Shown in pieces: positions 34,929 through 44,129 of a DNA stretch of 64,000 nt. The translations under genes were made by a program, and so were the position numbers. Below the pieces are notes generated by a model that was not told the origin of the DNA, did no database searches, and saw nothing but the letters and a program-made list of their open reading frames with translations. The first letter of the stretch is position 1. Every line of letters starts with the position of its first letter. This DNA is from Rhodonellum sp041748555 (GTDB taxonomy: Bacteria > Bacteroidota > Bacteroidia > Cytophagales > Cyclobacteriaceae): NCBI GenBank assembly GCA_041748555.1, contig JBGTDA010000241.1, positions 1 to 64,000 on the forward strand, in the 5' to 3' direction.

Positions 34929-36671
34929 TTAGATATTTTTCTTGTTCATTTCACTCACAATAAAATCCGAAGTTCTCCAGGATAAAGCCAATATGGTCCA
35001 AGTTGGATTTTTATCCGCCTGAGACACAAATGGGCCTGCATCTACTACAAACAGATTTTTACAATCATGAGCCTGGCAGTTGCTGTTTAGCACTGATGTT
35101 GATGGATCTTTGCCCATTCTTGTCGTACCCACTTCATGAATGATTCTTCCCGGTGCAGCTAATCCATATTGATTTTCAGGACCCGGTTTGGTACCCATCA
35201 AAATGGCTCCCGCATTGCTTAGAATTTCTTCAAATGTGTCGTGCATATGTTTAGCCTGTTTTATTTCGTGGTCTGTCCATTGATAATGAAATCTCAAAAC
35301 AGGAATTCCGAACTTATCGACAACATTTGGATCTATTTCACAATAGTTGGAATGCTGAGGAATACTTTCGCCCCGTCCGGACATTCCTAAGGTGGAACCG
35401 TAAAATCTGCTAATGTCCTTTTTGAGCCCTTCGCCATAGCCACCGTTAGGGCTTGGATTACCGAATTCGTCTTTGACATATTTGCGCATTGTGTCCATGG
35501 CAAATCCGAAACCATAAGAAGGCATTCCCATTCCTCCCCAATATTCGATATGATAGCCTCGGGCAAAATCAAGTTTTTTATTGTCAAGCCACCAAGGAGT
35601 ATACACATGCATGCCACCCACCCCATCTTCATTGTATCTTTTGCGATCAATCATGTCAGGCATTAAGCCCATTCTGTCAGCTCCTGTAGAATCGTGTAGA
35701 TATCTTCCCACCGTTCCGCTGCTGTTGCCAACACCATTTGGATGTGTTTTGGATTTGGAGTTCAGCATAATCCGGGCAGATTCACAGGCTGATGCACCTA
35801 ACACAACCGCTCTTCCCTTTAGCTTATATTCCTTCATGTCTTCCTTACTCACATAAGAAATCCCTGTAGCATTTCCTGAATCATCTGTGGTTACTTTGCG
35901 AACCATGGCATGGGTGTAAAGATCCACTTTGCCTTTTTGCATGGCGGGTTTTACCAGACAGGTGCCTGCGGAAAAGTCGGCATATACCTGACAACCCCGA
36001 TTACACTGTTTACAAAAAAAACAAACACCCCTTTCATTATTGATAGGTCTTGTCAATATAGAAAGCCTGGAAGGTAGCACAGGTACATTGGCGCTCTTTG
36101 CCCCCTTCATCATATACAGTTCATGCAGACGGGGTTTTGGTGGGGGAAGAAAAAATCCATCGGGTTCATTCCGCATTCCTTCTTTAGAACCGAATACTCC
36201 GATCAATTGATCTACTTTATCATAATAGGGTTTGACATCATCATAACCTATCGGCCAATTGTCTCCAAGACCATCAATATCTTTTCTTTTAAAATCATCC
36301 GGGCCAAACCGGAGGGAAATCCTTCCCCAATGATTGGTTCTTCCACCAAGCATTCGGGATCGAAACCAATCAAACGTCGTTCCTTCTCCACGGGTATAAG
36401 GCTCACCTTCTATATCCCAACCGCCTATAGCAGCATCAAAATCCCCAAATGGCCGGATCTGGGTACCTGCACCGCGTCTCGGTGATTCCCATGGGTATTG
36501 TAGTTGAGTCCTGTCTTCCTCCTTGGCCGGATCCCAATCCCCTCCTGCTTCCAAAACCGCAACTGACAATCCTGCTTCGGAAAGAATTTTCGAGGCCATC
36601 CCACCACCCGCTCCGGAGCCGACTATAATAACATCATAGGCTTCCCCGGTAGATTTGATCTGTAAACTCAT
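34929..36671 (-). CDS. GMC family oxidoreductase with Fe-S-type cysteine cluster
   Basis: A 580-aa FAD-dependent sugar/alcohol dehydrogenase of the glucose-methanol-choline family. The dinucleotide-binding motif VGSGAGGGMASKIL lies at residues 17-30. Four cysteines at 217, 220, 223 and 227 (CFFCKQCNRGC) resemble the iron-sulfur cluster of membrane FAD-glucose dehydrogenases. C-terminal HEVGTTRMG and the NPTWTI Asn give the active-site end. No signal peptide is present, so the RR motif of the neighbouring gamma-like subunit may export both by Tat (inference). The substrate is unknown; gluconate, glucose, sorbitol or another polyol are possible. Confidence 0.88.
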   Translation of the reverse strand: MSLQIKSTGEAYDVIIVGSGAGGGMASKILSEAGLSVAVLEAGGDWDPAKEEDRTQLQYPWESPRRGAGTQIRPFGDFDAAIGGWDIEGEPYTRGEGTTFDWFRSRMLGGRTNHWGRISLRFGPDDFKRKDIDGLGDNWPIGYDDVKPYYDKVDQLIGVFGSKEGMRNEPDGFFLPPPKPRLHELYMMKGAKSANVPVLPSRLSILTRPINNERGVCFFCKQCNRGCQVYADFSAGTCLVKPAMQKGKVDLYTHAMVRKVTTDDSGNATGISYVSKEDMKEYKLKGRAVVLGASACESARIMLNSKSKTHPNGVGNSSGTVGRYLHDSTGADRMGLMPDMIDRKRYNEDGVGGMHVYTPWWLDNKKLDFARGYHIEYWGGMGMPSYGFGFAMDTMRKYVKDEFGNPSPNGGYGEGLKKDISRFYGSTLGMSGRGESIPQHSNYCEIDPNVVDKFGIPVLRFHYQWTDHEIKQAKHMHDTFEEILSNAGAILMGTKPGPENQYGLAAPGRIIHEVGTTRMGKDPSTSVLNSNCQAHDCKNLFVVDAGPFVSQADKNPTWTILALSWRTSDFIVSEMNKKNI

Positions 36672-36781
36672 GTTTGTTAAATTTTTTATTGTTGTGTGCC
36701 AAGTTAAATTAAAAAATTTAGAAAATTAAAAAGTTAACCGATTTTGATACTTTATATACTGCCAAAAAAATCATCAAAAGC

Positions 36782-37465
36782 TTATAATTTCGGTTCAAGA
36801 TATTCCCATACATTCCGGAAAACAATCTTATGACCTTCTTCAGTGGGATGAATACCATCCGGAAGGTTCAAATCAGGAATCCCCGCTACACCTTCAAGTA
36901 AAAAAGGAATTAAAGTTACATTTTCCTCTTCCGCAACTTCCGGGTACATTTGTCTGAATTGAGAAGTATATTCATTCCCCATATTTGGAGGAATCTGCAT
37001 TCCCGCAAGAATAATCTCGGTATCAGAATATTTATCTTTAACTAATTGGATCATGGCTATCAGGTTTTTTTTGGTTTCGGAAATTTCAATGCCCCGAAGA
37101 CCATCATTTCCCCCCAGCTCTAATATAAATATATCCGGTTCCTCTTCTAAAAACCAATCCAGCCTATTGAGACCGCTCGCAGTCGTTTCTCCACTTAACC
37201 CACCATTAATGACCCGGTAATCCAATCCCAGGCTATCCACTCGTTGGGCTACCAGCCCGGGAAATGCATCTTCCTGTTCAATTCCGTACCCTGCACTGAG
37301 ACTGTTTCCAAAAAACAGAATCAACTTTCTATCCTGCTTAGGTTGGGTTTCTTCCTTTACATTTGAAGCGATTCTTTCCGTATTATTATCCGGTTCGCAG
37401 CCAAAAAAGATTATAGAAAGAATAATTAGAAATTGAATTCTGTACATCTGAAGATATTTTTTCAT
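36782..37465 (-). CDS. tesA: TesA-like SGNH-hydrolase lipoprotein (arylesterase/lysophospholipase)
   Basis: A 228-aa GDSL/SGNH esterase. The chosen ATG at 37465 gives MKKYLQMYRIQFLIIL with a lipobox ending IIFFGC; the reading frame is open further upstream but without signal-peptide logic. Block I is FFGNSLSAGYGI (Ser nucleophile), block III is LGGNDGLRG, and block V is PDGIHPTEEGH (Asp and His). The family cleaves acyl-CoA, lysophospholipid or aryl esters in the periplasm. It diverges from an ABC exporter pair exactly as E. coli tesA diverges from ybbA-ybbP, which supports the symbol. Confidence 0.82.
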   Translation of the reverse strand: MKKYLQMYRIQFLIILSIIFFGCEPDNNTERIASNVKEETQPKQDRKLILFFGNSLSAGYGIEQEDAFPGLVAQRVDSLGLDYRVINGGLSGETTASGLNRLDWFLEEEPDIFILELGGNDGLRGIEISETKKNLIAMIQLVKDKYSDTEIILAGMQIPPNMGNEYTSQFRQMYPEVAEEENVTLIPFLLEGVAGIPDLNLPDGIHPTEEGHKIVFRNVWEYLEPKL

Positions 37466-37702
37466 TTTTATTTTGAGATTGTTGCTGGTGATATTGCTAC
37501 TTTCTGTTAACAATTTTAACTGTGCAAAAGAGCGAATTTTTTTGTTTATAATCAGTGGTAAACTAATTGGTAACTCTCCGGTAATGTATTTTAACAATGA
37601 TATGAGTATAACGAAACTCAACACATTATCTTTATCCTTTACGGATTAAACCATTTTGGTGTTTAAGCGTGTTAAAGAGCAATAATAGACCATCCAACTT
37701 TT

Positions 37703-38380
37703 ATGAACATATTGAGTGTAAAGCAGGTTTCAAAAACCTATCAGAGCGGTAACAGAAAACTCACCGTTTTGGATGAAGTAAATTTTGATATTGAATCCGG
37801 AGACAGTATTGCAATAGTAGGACCATCAGGAAGTGGAAAGACTACGCTATTGGGACTTTGTGCCGGGTTGGACTCGGCAAGTACCGGAAGTGTCAGCCTA
37901 AGTGGCCACAGAATGGAAAACCTCTCAGAAGATCAAAGGGCTGAAGTACGCAGTCAAAATGTAGGATTTATTTTTCAAAACTTCCAGCTTTTGCCCACTT
38001 TAACAGCCTTGGAAAATGTAATGGTTCCTTTGGAATTGAAGAAACGAAAAGATGCCAAAGGCAAAGCGATGCAATTATTGGAAAAGGTTGGCTTAGGCGA
38101 TAGAGTCACACACTATCCCTCGCAGCTCTCAGGAGGTGAGCAGCAGCGGGTTTCCATTGCCAGGGCATTCGCAAACGAGCCAAAAATTTTATTTGCGGAC
38201 GAGCCCACCGGTAATCTGGATACCGAAACGGGGGAAATGATCGAACAGCTTATTTTTGATTTGAATAAAGAACAGGGTACTACTTTGGTTTTGGTAACGC
38301 ATGATCTGGAATTGGCACAAAGAACTTCCCGGATAATCCACATCAAAGGCGGCAAAATACAGGAGGATATCCATGTATAA
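37703..38380 (+). CDS. ybbA: YbbA/LolD-type ABC transporter ATP-binding protein
   Basis: A 225-aa ABC ATPase of the LolD/MacB/YbbA group. Walker A is GPSGSGKTTLL (about residues 38-48), the signature LSGGEQQRVSIARAF, and Walker B ILFADEPTGNLD. It overlaps the permease gene by eight bases and diverges from the TesA-like esterase. By family knowledge such ATPases drive mechanotransmission across the envelope rather than import. The neighbourhood favours YbbA over LolD. Confidence 0.85.
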   Translation: MNILSVKQVSKTYQSGNRKLTVLDEVNFDIESGDSIAIVGPSGSGKTTLLGLCAGLDSASTGSVSLSGHRMENLSEDQRAEVRSQNVGFIFQNFQLLPTLTALENVMVPLELKKRKDAKGKAMQLLEKVGLGDRVTHYPSQLSGGEQQRVSIARAFANEPKILFADEPTGNLDTETGEMIEQLIFDLNKEQGTTLVLVTHDLELAQRTSRIIHIKGGKIQEDIHV

Positions 38381-40892
38381 TTTCTTATGGATCTGGAAAA
38401 TGGCGTTTCGTGATTTCCGGAAAAACATTGGCAAACTTATTCTTTTTGTATCCTCCATTGTCATCGGCATTGCCGCTTTAGTAGGCATCAGTTCCTTCGG
38501 CGACAACCTCAGCCAGGATATTGACAATCAAGCCAGGGAGCTATTAGGTGCCGACATGGAGTTGGAAAACAATCAACCTTTAGGTGAACAGCCTACTGAT
38601 TCCATTGCCTCCCGATTAGCCGAGGAAATCAATTTTGCCAGCATGGTTGTCTTTCCCGCATCAGATGCCAGCCGATTGACACAGGTAAGAGCATTGGAGG
38701 GTGAATATCCCTTTTATGGAAAACTGGAAACCATTCCTGAAAGCGCCGAGTCTTCATTCCGATCAGGAGGTCGGAAAGCCTTGGTGGAAAAACTGCTTTT
38801 AGCCCAGTTCAATGCCCAGGTCGGAGACAGTATCAAAATCGGAGAGGTTACTTTTTTAATTGAAGGCGAACTCCAAAAAGCTCCTGGACAGACAGGAATA
38901 ACTGCTTCTGTAGCACCGGCAGTTTATATTCCAATGGAGTATTTGGAATCAACTGGCTTAGTTCAATATGGAAGTAGGGTGAATTATGTCCGCTATTATG
39001 AATTTGCGTCAGATCAAGATCCGGAGGAAATAAAAGAAAGGTATAATGAAAGCTGGGAGGAAGACAGAATTGATGCAGATACTGTAGCCGATCGGAAAAG
39101 GTCTACAGGCCGGTCATTCGAGAATTTGTCCAATTTCCTGAGCTTGGTAGCATTTATTGCGCTGCTTTTGGGTTGCGTTGGAGTAGCCAGTGCGGTCAAT
39201 GTTTTTGTAAAAGAAAAGCTTTCCTCTGTTGCCGTGCTGCGTTGTCTGGGTGTGTCTTCCTTGAATGCGATGATGATTTACCTCGTGCAGATTCTCATGA
39301 TGGGTTTTCTGGGATCTGTATTGGGTGCGTTTCTAGGGACTTTGTTACAATATATTCTGCCGGTAGTATTCAGGGATTTTTTACCTGTTGAAGTTTCTGT
39401 TCAGGTTTCTTGGTCCAGTGTCATATTCGGTGTTCTGACGGGATTGTTTATTGCGATTTTATTTGCCTTGCTACCCCTTTTGAAAATCAGAAAAGTTTCG
39501 CCGATGGCAACCCTAAGACCGGAAGCAGGAGAAACCAAAATAAGTAGGGATCCACTTCGGTGGGCAGTAATAGGGGCCATTTTGATCTTTATTTTCGGAT
39601 TCAGTTTTTTCCTTTTGGATGACTGGAAAATCGCCTTGGGATTCACGGGTTTTGTAGTTTTTGCCTTTGCTGTGCTCTGGGCTGTGGCATTGGGTATCAT
39701 GTGGATGATCAAAAGATTTCTTCCGATTTCACTACAGTATCCGATCAGACAATCATTGGCCAATTTATACAGGCCAAATAATCAGACGATTTCTCTGATA
39801 GCCACGATAGGATTGGGCACAGCCATGATCAGCACACTGTTTTTTGTTCAGAATCAACTTTTGGATGAAGCCAAGTTTGCGGACAAGGAAGATCAGCCAA
39901 ATATGCTCCTTTTTGATATTCAAACACATCAGATTGATTCTGTTGTCAATAAAATTTCCGGCAGAGGATTGCCTATTCTGCAACAGGTACCCATCGTGAC
40001 TATGGCGCTTGAATCCATCAATGGTTTGACCAAAAAGCAGAACGAGGAACTGCCTGAGGAAGAAAGGAGATCAAGAGGTTTGTATAACCGGGAATTCAGG
40101 GTAACCTATCGTGATACTTTGATCGCTTCTGAAAGAATGGTACAGGGAGAGCTACGGGAAGTGAAAAATGAAGGTGACAGTATATTCGTTTCCTATGATC
40201 AGGGGTATGCCGAAAGGACAGGAATAAATATTGGAGACGAAGTTGTTTTTAATGTTCAAGGCCGTCCTATTACAACTTATGTCGGCAGTCTTCGAGATAT
40301 AAAATTCAATCAGGTTTCAACCAATTTCCTGGTGTTGTTTCCCGAGAATGTATTAGGTAACGCACCGAAGTTTCATGTAATAATCACTAAAACGGCAACT
40401 GACAGGCAGGCTGCGGATATTCAGTCGGAAATCGTACGCCAGTTTCCGAATATTTCGGTAATCAATTTGGGGACCATTGTGGAAACGTTAGAGGACATCT
40501 TAAATAAAATCAGCTTTGTCATCCAATTTATGGCATTTTTCAGTATTGCTACAGGCATATTGGTCTTGATCAGCTCTTTGATCATCAGCAAATATCAAAG
40601 AATGAAAGAAAGTATTCTGTTACGGACCTTAGGTGCCAGCAGCAGCATAGTGAGTAAAATCAATACACTGGAATATTTCTTTTTAGGAAGTTTAGCTTCT
40701 CTAAGTGGGATTTTGCTTTCATTCCTGGCTACAGGGCTTCTGAGTAGATTCGTCTTTGAGTTGCCTTTTCGTGCAGCTTTCAAGGAGGCTATTCTTGTTT
40801 ATTTGGCTATCACATTCCTGACAATTTTGCTTGGCTGGTTGAATGGAAGAAAAATTGTCAATCAGGCACCCATGGATATTTTAAGAGGGTAA
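38373..40892 (+). CDS. ybbP: YbbP-like ABC transporter permease (two FtsX domains)
   Basis: An 839-aa inner-membrane permease. An N-terminal span (about residues 22-45) is followed by a periplasmic MacB-type domain and a cluster of four spans (about 255-390). After this come two central spans (about 395-445), a second periplasmic domain and three C-terminal spans (about 715-835). This is the 10-span, two-FtsX architecture of YbbP/SalY-like proteins, not the 4-span MacB/LolC plan. It overlaps ybbA. The cargo is unknown; a lipid-related role with the TesA-like esterase is inferred from conserved gene order. Confidence 0.82.
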   Translation: MYNFLWIWKMAFRDFRKNIGKLILFVSSIVIGIAALVGISSFGDNLSQDIDNQARELLGADMELENNQPLGEQPTDSIASRLAEEINFASMVVFPASDASRLTQVRALEGEYPFYGKLETIPESAESSFRSGGRKALVEKLLLAQFNAQVGDSIKIGEVTFLIEGELQKAPGQTGITASVAPAVYIPMEYLESTGLVQYGSRVNYVRYYEFASDQDPEEIKERYNESWEEDRIDADTVADRKRSTGRSFENLSNFLSLVAFIALLLGCVGVASAVNVFVKEKLSSVAVLRCLGVSSLNAMMIYLVQILMMGFLGSVLGAFLGTLLQYILPVVFRDFLPVEVSVQVSWSSVIFGVLTGLFIAILFALLPLLKIRKVSPMATLRPEAGETKISRDPLRWAVIGAILIFIFGFSFFLLDDWKIALGFTGFVVFAFAVLWAVALGIMWMIKRFLPISLQYPIRQSLANLYRPNNQTISLIATIGLGTAMISTLFFVQNQLLDEAKFADKEDQPNMLLFDIQTHQIDSVVNKISGRGLPILQQVPIVTMALESINGLTKKQNEELPEEERRSRGLYNREFRVTYRDTLIASERMVQGELREVKNEGDSIFVSYDQGYAERTGINIGDEVVFNVQGRPITTYVGSLRDIKFNQVSTNFLVLFPENVLGNAPKFHVIITKTATDRQAADIQSEIVRQFPNISVINLGTIVETLEDILNKISFVIQFMAFFSIATGILVLISSLIISKYQRMKESILLRTLGASSSIVSKINTLEYFFLGSLASLSGILLSFLATGLLSRFVFELPFRAAFKEAILVYLAITFLTILLGWLNGRKIVNQAPMDILRG

Positions 40893-40935
40893 TTACTTAT
40901 GGTTTGAAAAACTTCCTAGATTAAAGAGTCGATTC

Positions 40936-41253
40936 CTATGTTTTGGTTTCATCCTTCTCAAAAACCGGAATTCCCACACGATCTATATGAGATCTCAATT
41001 CCGGATTCTGAATCTTATGGTAATTGCACAAATCAAAGGTATATAACATCCCAAGGTCCTCCATTGTAGCCGAGATGTCCAACATGTCCTCTAAATTTAA
41101 CTCATCGCCAATTACGGCAAGATCTATATCGGAACCTTCCCGAAATGTTCCCAAGGAACGTGAACCATAAAGAATAACTTTTCGGATTTTTGGGAATTGT
41201 CCAAATGCTTCTTTTAATTCTTTCCAAACCGGTTCAGATAATCCCGTTTTCAT
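40936..41253 (-). CDS. MNT-type nucleotidyltransferase (antitoxin-like)
   Basis: A 105-aa minimal nucleotidyltransferase. The catalytic GS-x10-DxD motif is intact: G30-S31, then D42 and D44 within GSRSLGTFREGSDIDLAV. In the HEPN-MNT (type VII) toxin-antitoxin systems such proteins adenylylate and silence the HEPN RNase. It overlaps the upstream HEPN gene by four bases (ATGA), showing translational coupling. The alternative is a housekeeping nucleotide-transfer pair such as HI0073/HI0074. Confidence 0.82.
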   Translation of the reverse strand: MKTGLSEPVWKELKEAFGQFPKIRKVILYGSRSLGTFREGSDIDLAVIGDELNLEDMLDISATMEDLGMLYTFDLCNYHKIQNPELRSHIDRVGIPVFEKDETKT

Positions 41254-41678
41254 ACAAATAAATTGCCTGTCGATCCGCTTCTTTCTTCCTCTAATTTTTT
41301 TTGTAAAAATTTAAATAGGTCAAAATATTCAACCTTTATGGCTTTGTTAATTTCTTTGGCAGTATCGCTGTCATAGGTATGGGAGGTAAGTTCTCTGCTT
41401 CTTTTCAACCTTCTCCATGCTTCTGCATTTTTTATTAAACCCAGTTTATATGCCTGAAGTAGAACAGCCCCTGGACCATTAATTCCTTCAAAACCCTTAT
41501 ATGCAATAAGGTCCTGTAGCGTTTTCCATGCCAATTCGTAAGTATATTCAAAACGCTGGATAACCCCCTCAGTTTCAAGTTCCGAAAGTTCTTTCTCTAA
41601 AGTTACTGCCTCTTCCAATTTATTTAAAGCTTTATTGAAATTGGAAAACCTCTGTTCCCATCGAATATCTTTATCCAT
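41250..41678 (-). CDS. HEPN/HI0074-family protein (toxin-like partner)
   Basis: A 142-aa all-helical protein of the HI0074 'nucleotidyltransferase substrate-binding' family, a branch of HEPN. The Rx4H motif is present as R95-E-L-T-S-H100, followed by Tyr102, the kind of residue modified in studied HEPN-MNT pairs. The segments FEYTYELAWKTLQDLI and EAWRRLKRSRELTSHTYD identify the family. It is the first gene of the pair, in toxin-then-antitoxin order. Confidence 0.8.
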   Translation of the reverse strand: MDKDIRWEQRFSNFNKALNKLEEAVTLEKELSELETEGVIQRFEYTYELAWKTLQDLIAYKGFEGINGPGAVLLQAYKLGLIKNAEAWRRLKRSRELTSHTYDSDTAKEINKAIKVEYFDLFKFLQKKLEEERSGSTGNLFV

Positions 41679-41869
41679 GATTTAATTTTTATAAAGATAG
41701 CAAATGTTATAATTCATCATTTTGGAAAATCCTGAAAAATTCGTTCTGAAGTTTTTGAATAAGTCAGAACACATCTATAGGATCGTTTAGCGTTTTAATT
41801 TTTCTCTAAATGTTTAAAAAATATTTAAACTACCTTTATAAAAATAATAAAAGTAAAATTTATCAAATA

Positions 41870-42298
41870 ATGAAAAAAACTATACTAGTCCTTATGTTAA
41901 CGGTGGTCTTTTTTAACTTATCTGATGCCCAGGTGCATGTTGGAATTTATCATGGGGGTGTACTGTCCCAAATTGGCGTAGGAACAGATACCGAAAAAAA
42001 GGTTTTTGGTGAGGTCCGGTTTTTGGCCGGAGATGTAGTCAATTATGTTTTAGGCGTGGAAGCTTTGGGTCATTTCAATGTCAGAAGATCAGAATGGTAC
42101 AATCTTCATTTAGGACTGATGGTGGGATATTCGGATACTGATGAGGGTCGAATTGGTATACCATTGGGAATGAGTTTTAAACCTATTTCCAGTCACAGAC
42201 AATTTTCAATCCTTATGGAAGGAACGCCATTGGTTGCCTATTCAGAGTTAACAATCCGTGCCAATATAGGCCTCCGATATACCTTCAGCAAGGAATGA
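41870..42298 (+). CDS. Secreted outer-membrane beta-barrel-like protein
   Basis: A 142-aa protein. The ATG at 41870 starts a clean signal peptide (MKKTILVLMLTVVFFNLSDA, cleavage near residue 20); the longer frame from 41810 would bury it. The body alternates hydrophobic and polar residues in strand-like stretches and ends with YTFSKE after an aromatic strand, as in small outer-membrane barrels. No family was recognised. A TACCTTTA -7-like box lies at 41831-41838. It is followed by a hairpin terminator. Confidence 0.6.
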   Translation: MKKTILVLMLTVVFFNLSDAQVHVGIYHGGVLSQIGVGTDTEKKVFGEVRFLAGDVVNYVLGVEALGHFNVRRSEWYNLHLGLMVGYSDTDEGRIGIPLGMSFKPISSHRQFSILMEGTPLVAYSELTIRANIGLRYTFSKE

Positions 42299-42321
42299 TT
42301 CGAAACAGTATGAAGTTTATC

Positions 42322-42358
42322 ACCGATTATTTTTTTCTTTAGGATAATCGGTTTTTTT
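42322..42358 (+). terminator. Terminator before the amidohydrolase gene
   Basis: ACCGATTAT at 42322-42330 pairs with ATAATCGGT at 42344-42352 across a 13-base loop, followed by a T run. It closes the gene ending at 42298. Confidence 0.7.
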
Positions 42359-42404
42359 ATTGGCGGGATTTGGGGTATTTTGATCTGCCAAATCATTGAT
42401 GCTT

Positions 42405-43994
42405 ATGAAAAAATCCCTACTTCTGATATTTTTGATATCATTTTTAACTCCCCATATCCTGTTTTCCCAAGTCATGCCCTCTCCCGACCGAAAGGAAGGT
42501 GATGGTCCTTATTCAAGATTGATCATCAGAGGGGTCACATTGGTGGATGGTACCGGATCTCCTCCCATTGGGCCTGTTGATATAGTAGTGGAGGAAAGCC
42601 GGATTACTGAAATCAAAGTTGTGGGATATCCCGGCCTGCCAATCAAAGAAGACAGTAGGCCATCAGCGGGTCCTGATGACAAAGTTATGGATTTGGAAGG
42701 CCATTTTTTGTTGCCGGGACTTATCGATATGCACGGACATATTGGAGGTTCAGGCCAGGGAACTCCTGCTGAATATGTATTCAAACTCTGGATGGCGCAC
42801 GGAATTACTACGGTAAAAGACCCGTCCGCTGGAAACGGCCTTGACTGGGTTTTGGAACACAAGAAAAAATCAGCTGCCAATACCATTACAGCTCCCAGAC
42901 TTTTGGCCTACACATCATTTGGGCAGGGAAGTACCAAATCTATAACCAACGCAGCAGAAGCAAAGGACTGGGTAAATGAAAATGCAAAAAAAGGAGCTGA
43001 TGGAATCAAGTTTTTTGGTGCCAAACCTGAGGTAATGCAGGCGGCCTTGGAAGAAAATAAACGGATCGGATTAAGATCTTCCATGCATCACGCTCAAATG
43101 GATGTGGCAAGATGGAATGTGCTGCACTCGGCAAGAGCAGGTCTAACCACCATGGAGCATTGGTATGGATTGCCTGAGGCCCTGTTCGAAAAACAGTCGA
43201 TTCAGGATTATAGATTGGATTATAATTATCAGAATGAGCAGCACCGCTTTTCGGAGGCAGGTAAACTTTGGAAACAGGCCGCAGAACCCTATTCCCCGCA
43301 TTGGGATAAAGTGATGCAGGAATTGCTGGACCTGGATTTCACTCTGGATCCAACGTTTAACATTTATGAAGCCAACAGAGACCTCATGCGGGCAAGACGA
43401 GCCGAGTGGCATGAGGAATATACACTACCCTCACTATGGAGATTTTATAAGCCTTCCAGAGAATCCCATGGATCGTATTGGTTTGACTGGACTACTCAAG
43501 AGGAAATCCAATGGAAAGAGAATTATAGATTGTGGATGACTTTTGTAAATGAATATAAAAACAGGGGTGGTAGAGTCACCGCAGGTTCTGATTCAGGTTT
43601 TATCTATCAGCTTTACGGGTTTGCCTTTATCCGTGAACTTGAACTTTTGCAGGAAGCAGGATTCCATCCATTGGAAGTGATCAGATCAGCCACTTTGCAT
43701 GCAGCTGAAGCATTGGGAATGGAAAAAGAGTTAGGTTCGGTAGAAGTAGGAAAGCTAGCTGACTTTGTGATTTTAGAGGAAAACCCGCTTCAGAATCTCA
43801 AAGTCTTATATGGAACAGGAGCGATTCGAATAGGGGATGATAATGAACCTACGCGTGTAGGAGGTGTGAAATACACGATCAAGGACGGAATCGTGTATGA
43901 CGCCAAACAACTTTTAGAAGATGTTCGTAAGATAGTACAAGCACATAAGGCCCGTGAAAATTACAGAATTACACAACCCGGACTGGAATGGTGA
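42405..43994 (+). CDS. Secreted amidohydrolase (imidazolonepropionase-like)
   Basis: A 529-aa metal-dependent hydrolase of the amidohydrolase superfamily. The ATG at 42405 gives a signal peptide (MKKSLLLIFLISFLTPH); TTG 42396 and ATG 42399 are in-frame alternatives. An N-terminal composite beta domain precedes the HxH metal motif in LIDMHGHIG (about residue 110). Further His come in SMHHAQ and TMEHWYG, and the catalytic Asp in VTAGSDSGF. The C-terminal SVEVGKLADFVIL is typical. Such periplasmic members often act on peptide or cyclic-amide substrates (Xaa-Pro-type dipeptidases among them); the substrate is unknown. Confidence 0.82.
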   Translation: MKKSLLLIFLISFLTPHILFSQVMPSPDRKEGDGPYSRLIIRGVTLVDGTGSPPIGPVDIVVEESRITEIKVVGYPGLPIKEDSRPSAGPDDKVMDLEGHFLLPGLIDMHGHIGGSGQGTPAEYVFKLWMAHGITTVKDPSAGNGLDWVLEHKKKSAANTITAPRLLAYTSFGQGSTKSITNAAEAKDWVNENAKKGADGIKFFGAKPEVMQAALEENKRIGLRSSMHHAQMDVARWNVLHSARAGLTTMEHWYGLPEALFEKQSIQDYRLDYNYQNEQHRFSEAGKLWKQAAEPYSPHWDKVMQELLDLDFTLDPTFNIYEANRDLMRARRAEWHEEYTLPSLWRFYKPSRESHGSYWFDWTTQEEIQWKENYRLWMTFVNEYKNRGGRVTAGSDSGFIYQLYGFAFIRELELLQEAGFHPLEVIRSATLHAAEALGMEKELGSVEVGKLADFVILEENPLQNLKVLYGTGAIRIGDDNEPTRVGGVKYTIKDGIVYDAKQLLEDVRKIVQAHKARENYRITQPGLEW

Positions 43995-44125
43995 AACAGA
44001 TGGGATTTGAGATCGAACTCAGGAGACTTTTTTTAAAAGGAAATTGGCCTGAAAAAAATAAAATAGCCGATGATATCATCTTTTCCCACTTAAGTCCTTT
44101 TTCAAGCCATAAATCTTTATCTTAA
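43991..44125 (+). CDS. Possible small ORF (44 aa) after the amidohydrolase
   Basis: A GTG at 43991 overlaps the amidohydrolase stop (GTGA), and the frame runs 44 residues, ending five bases before the next gene. The peptide is basic and mixed (VKQMGFEIELRRLFLKGNWP at its start) with no signal or membrane span. The coupled position is the only positive evidence; it may be spurious. An in-frame ATG lies at 44000. Confidence 0.22.
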   Translation: MKQMGFEIELRRLFLKGNWPEKNKIADDIIFSHLSPFSSHKSLS

Positions 44126-44129
44126 TAAA

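Noticed and set aside
36123..36485. 120-aa plus-strand frame opposite the GMC oxidoreductase
   Set aside because: The oxidoreductase frame is complete with all motifs; the opposite frame has no family features.
41810..41869. Upstream start for the outer-membrane-like protein
   Set aside because: It would place 20 Lys/Asn/Tyr-rich residues ahead of a clean signal peptide and overlaps a promoter-like box.
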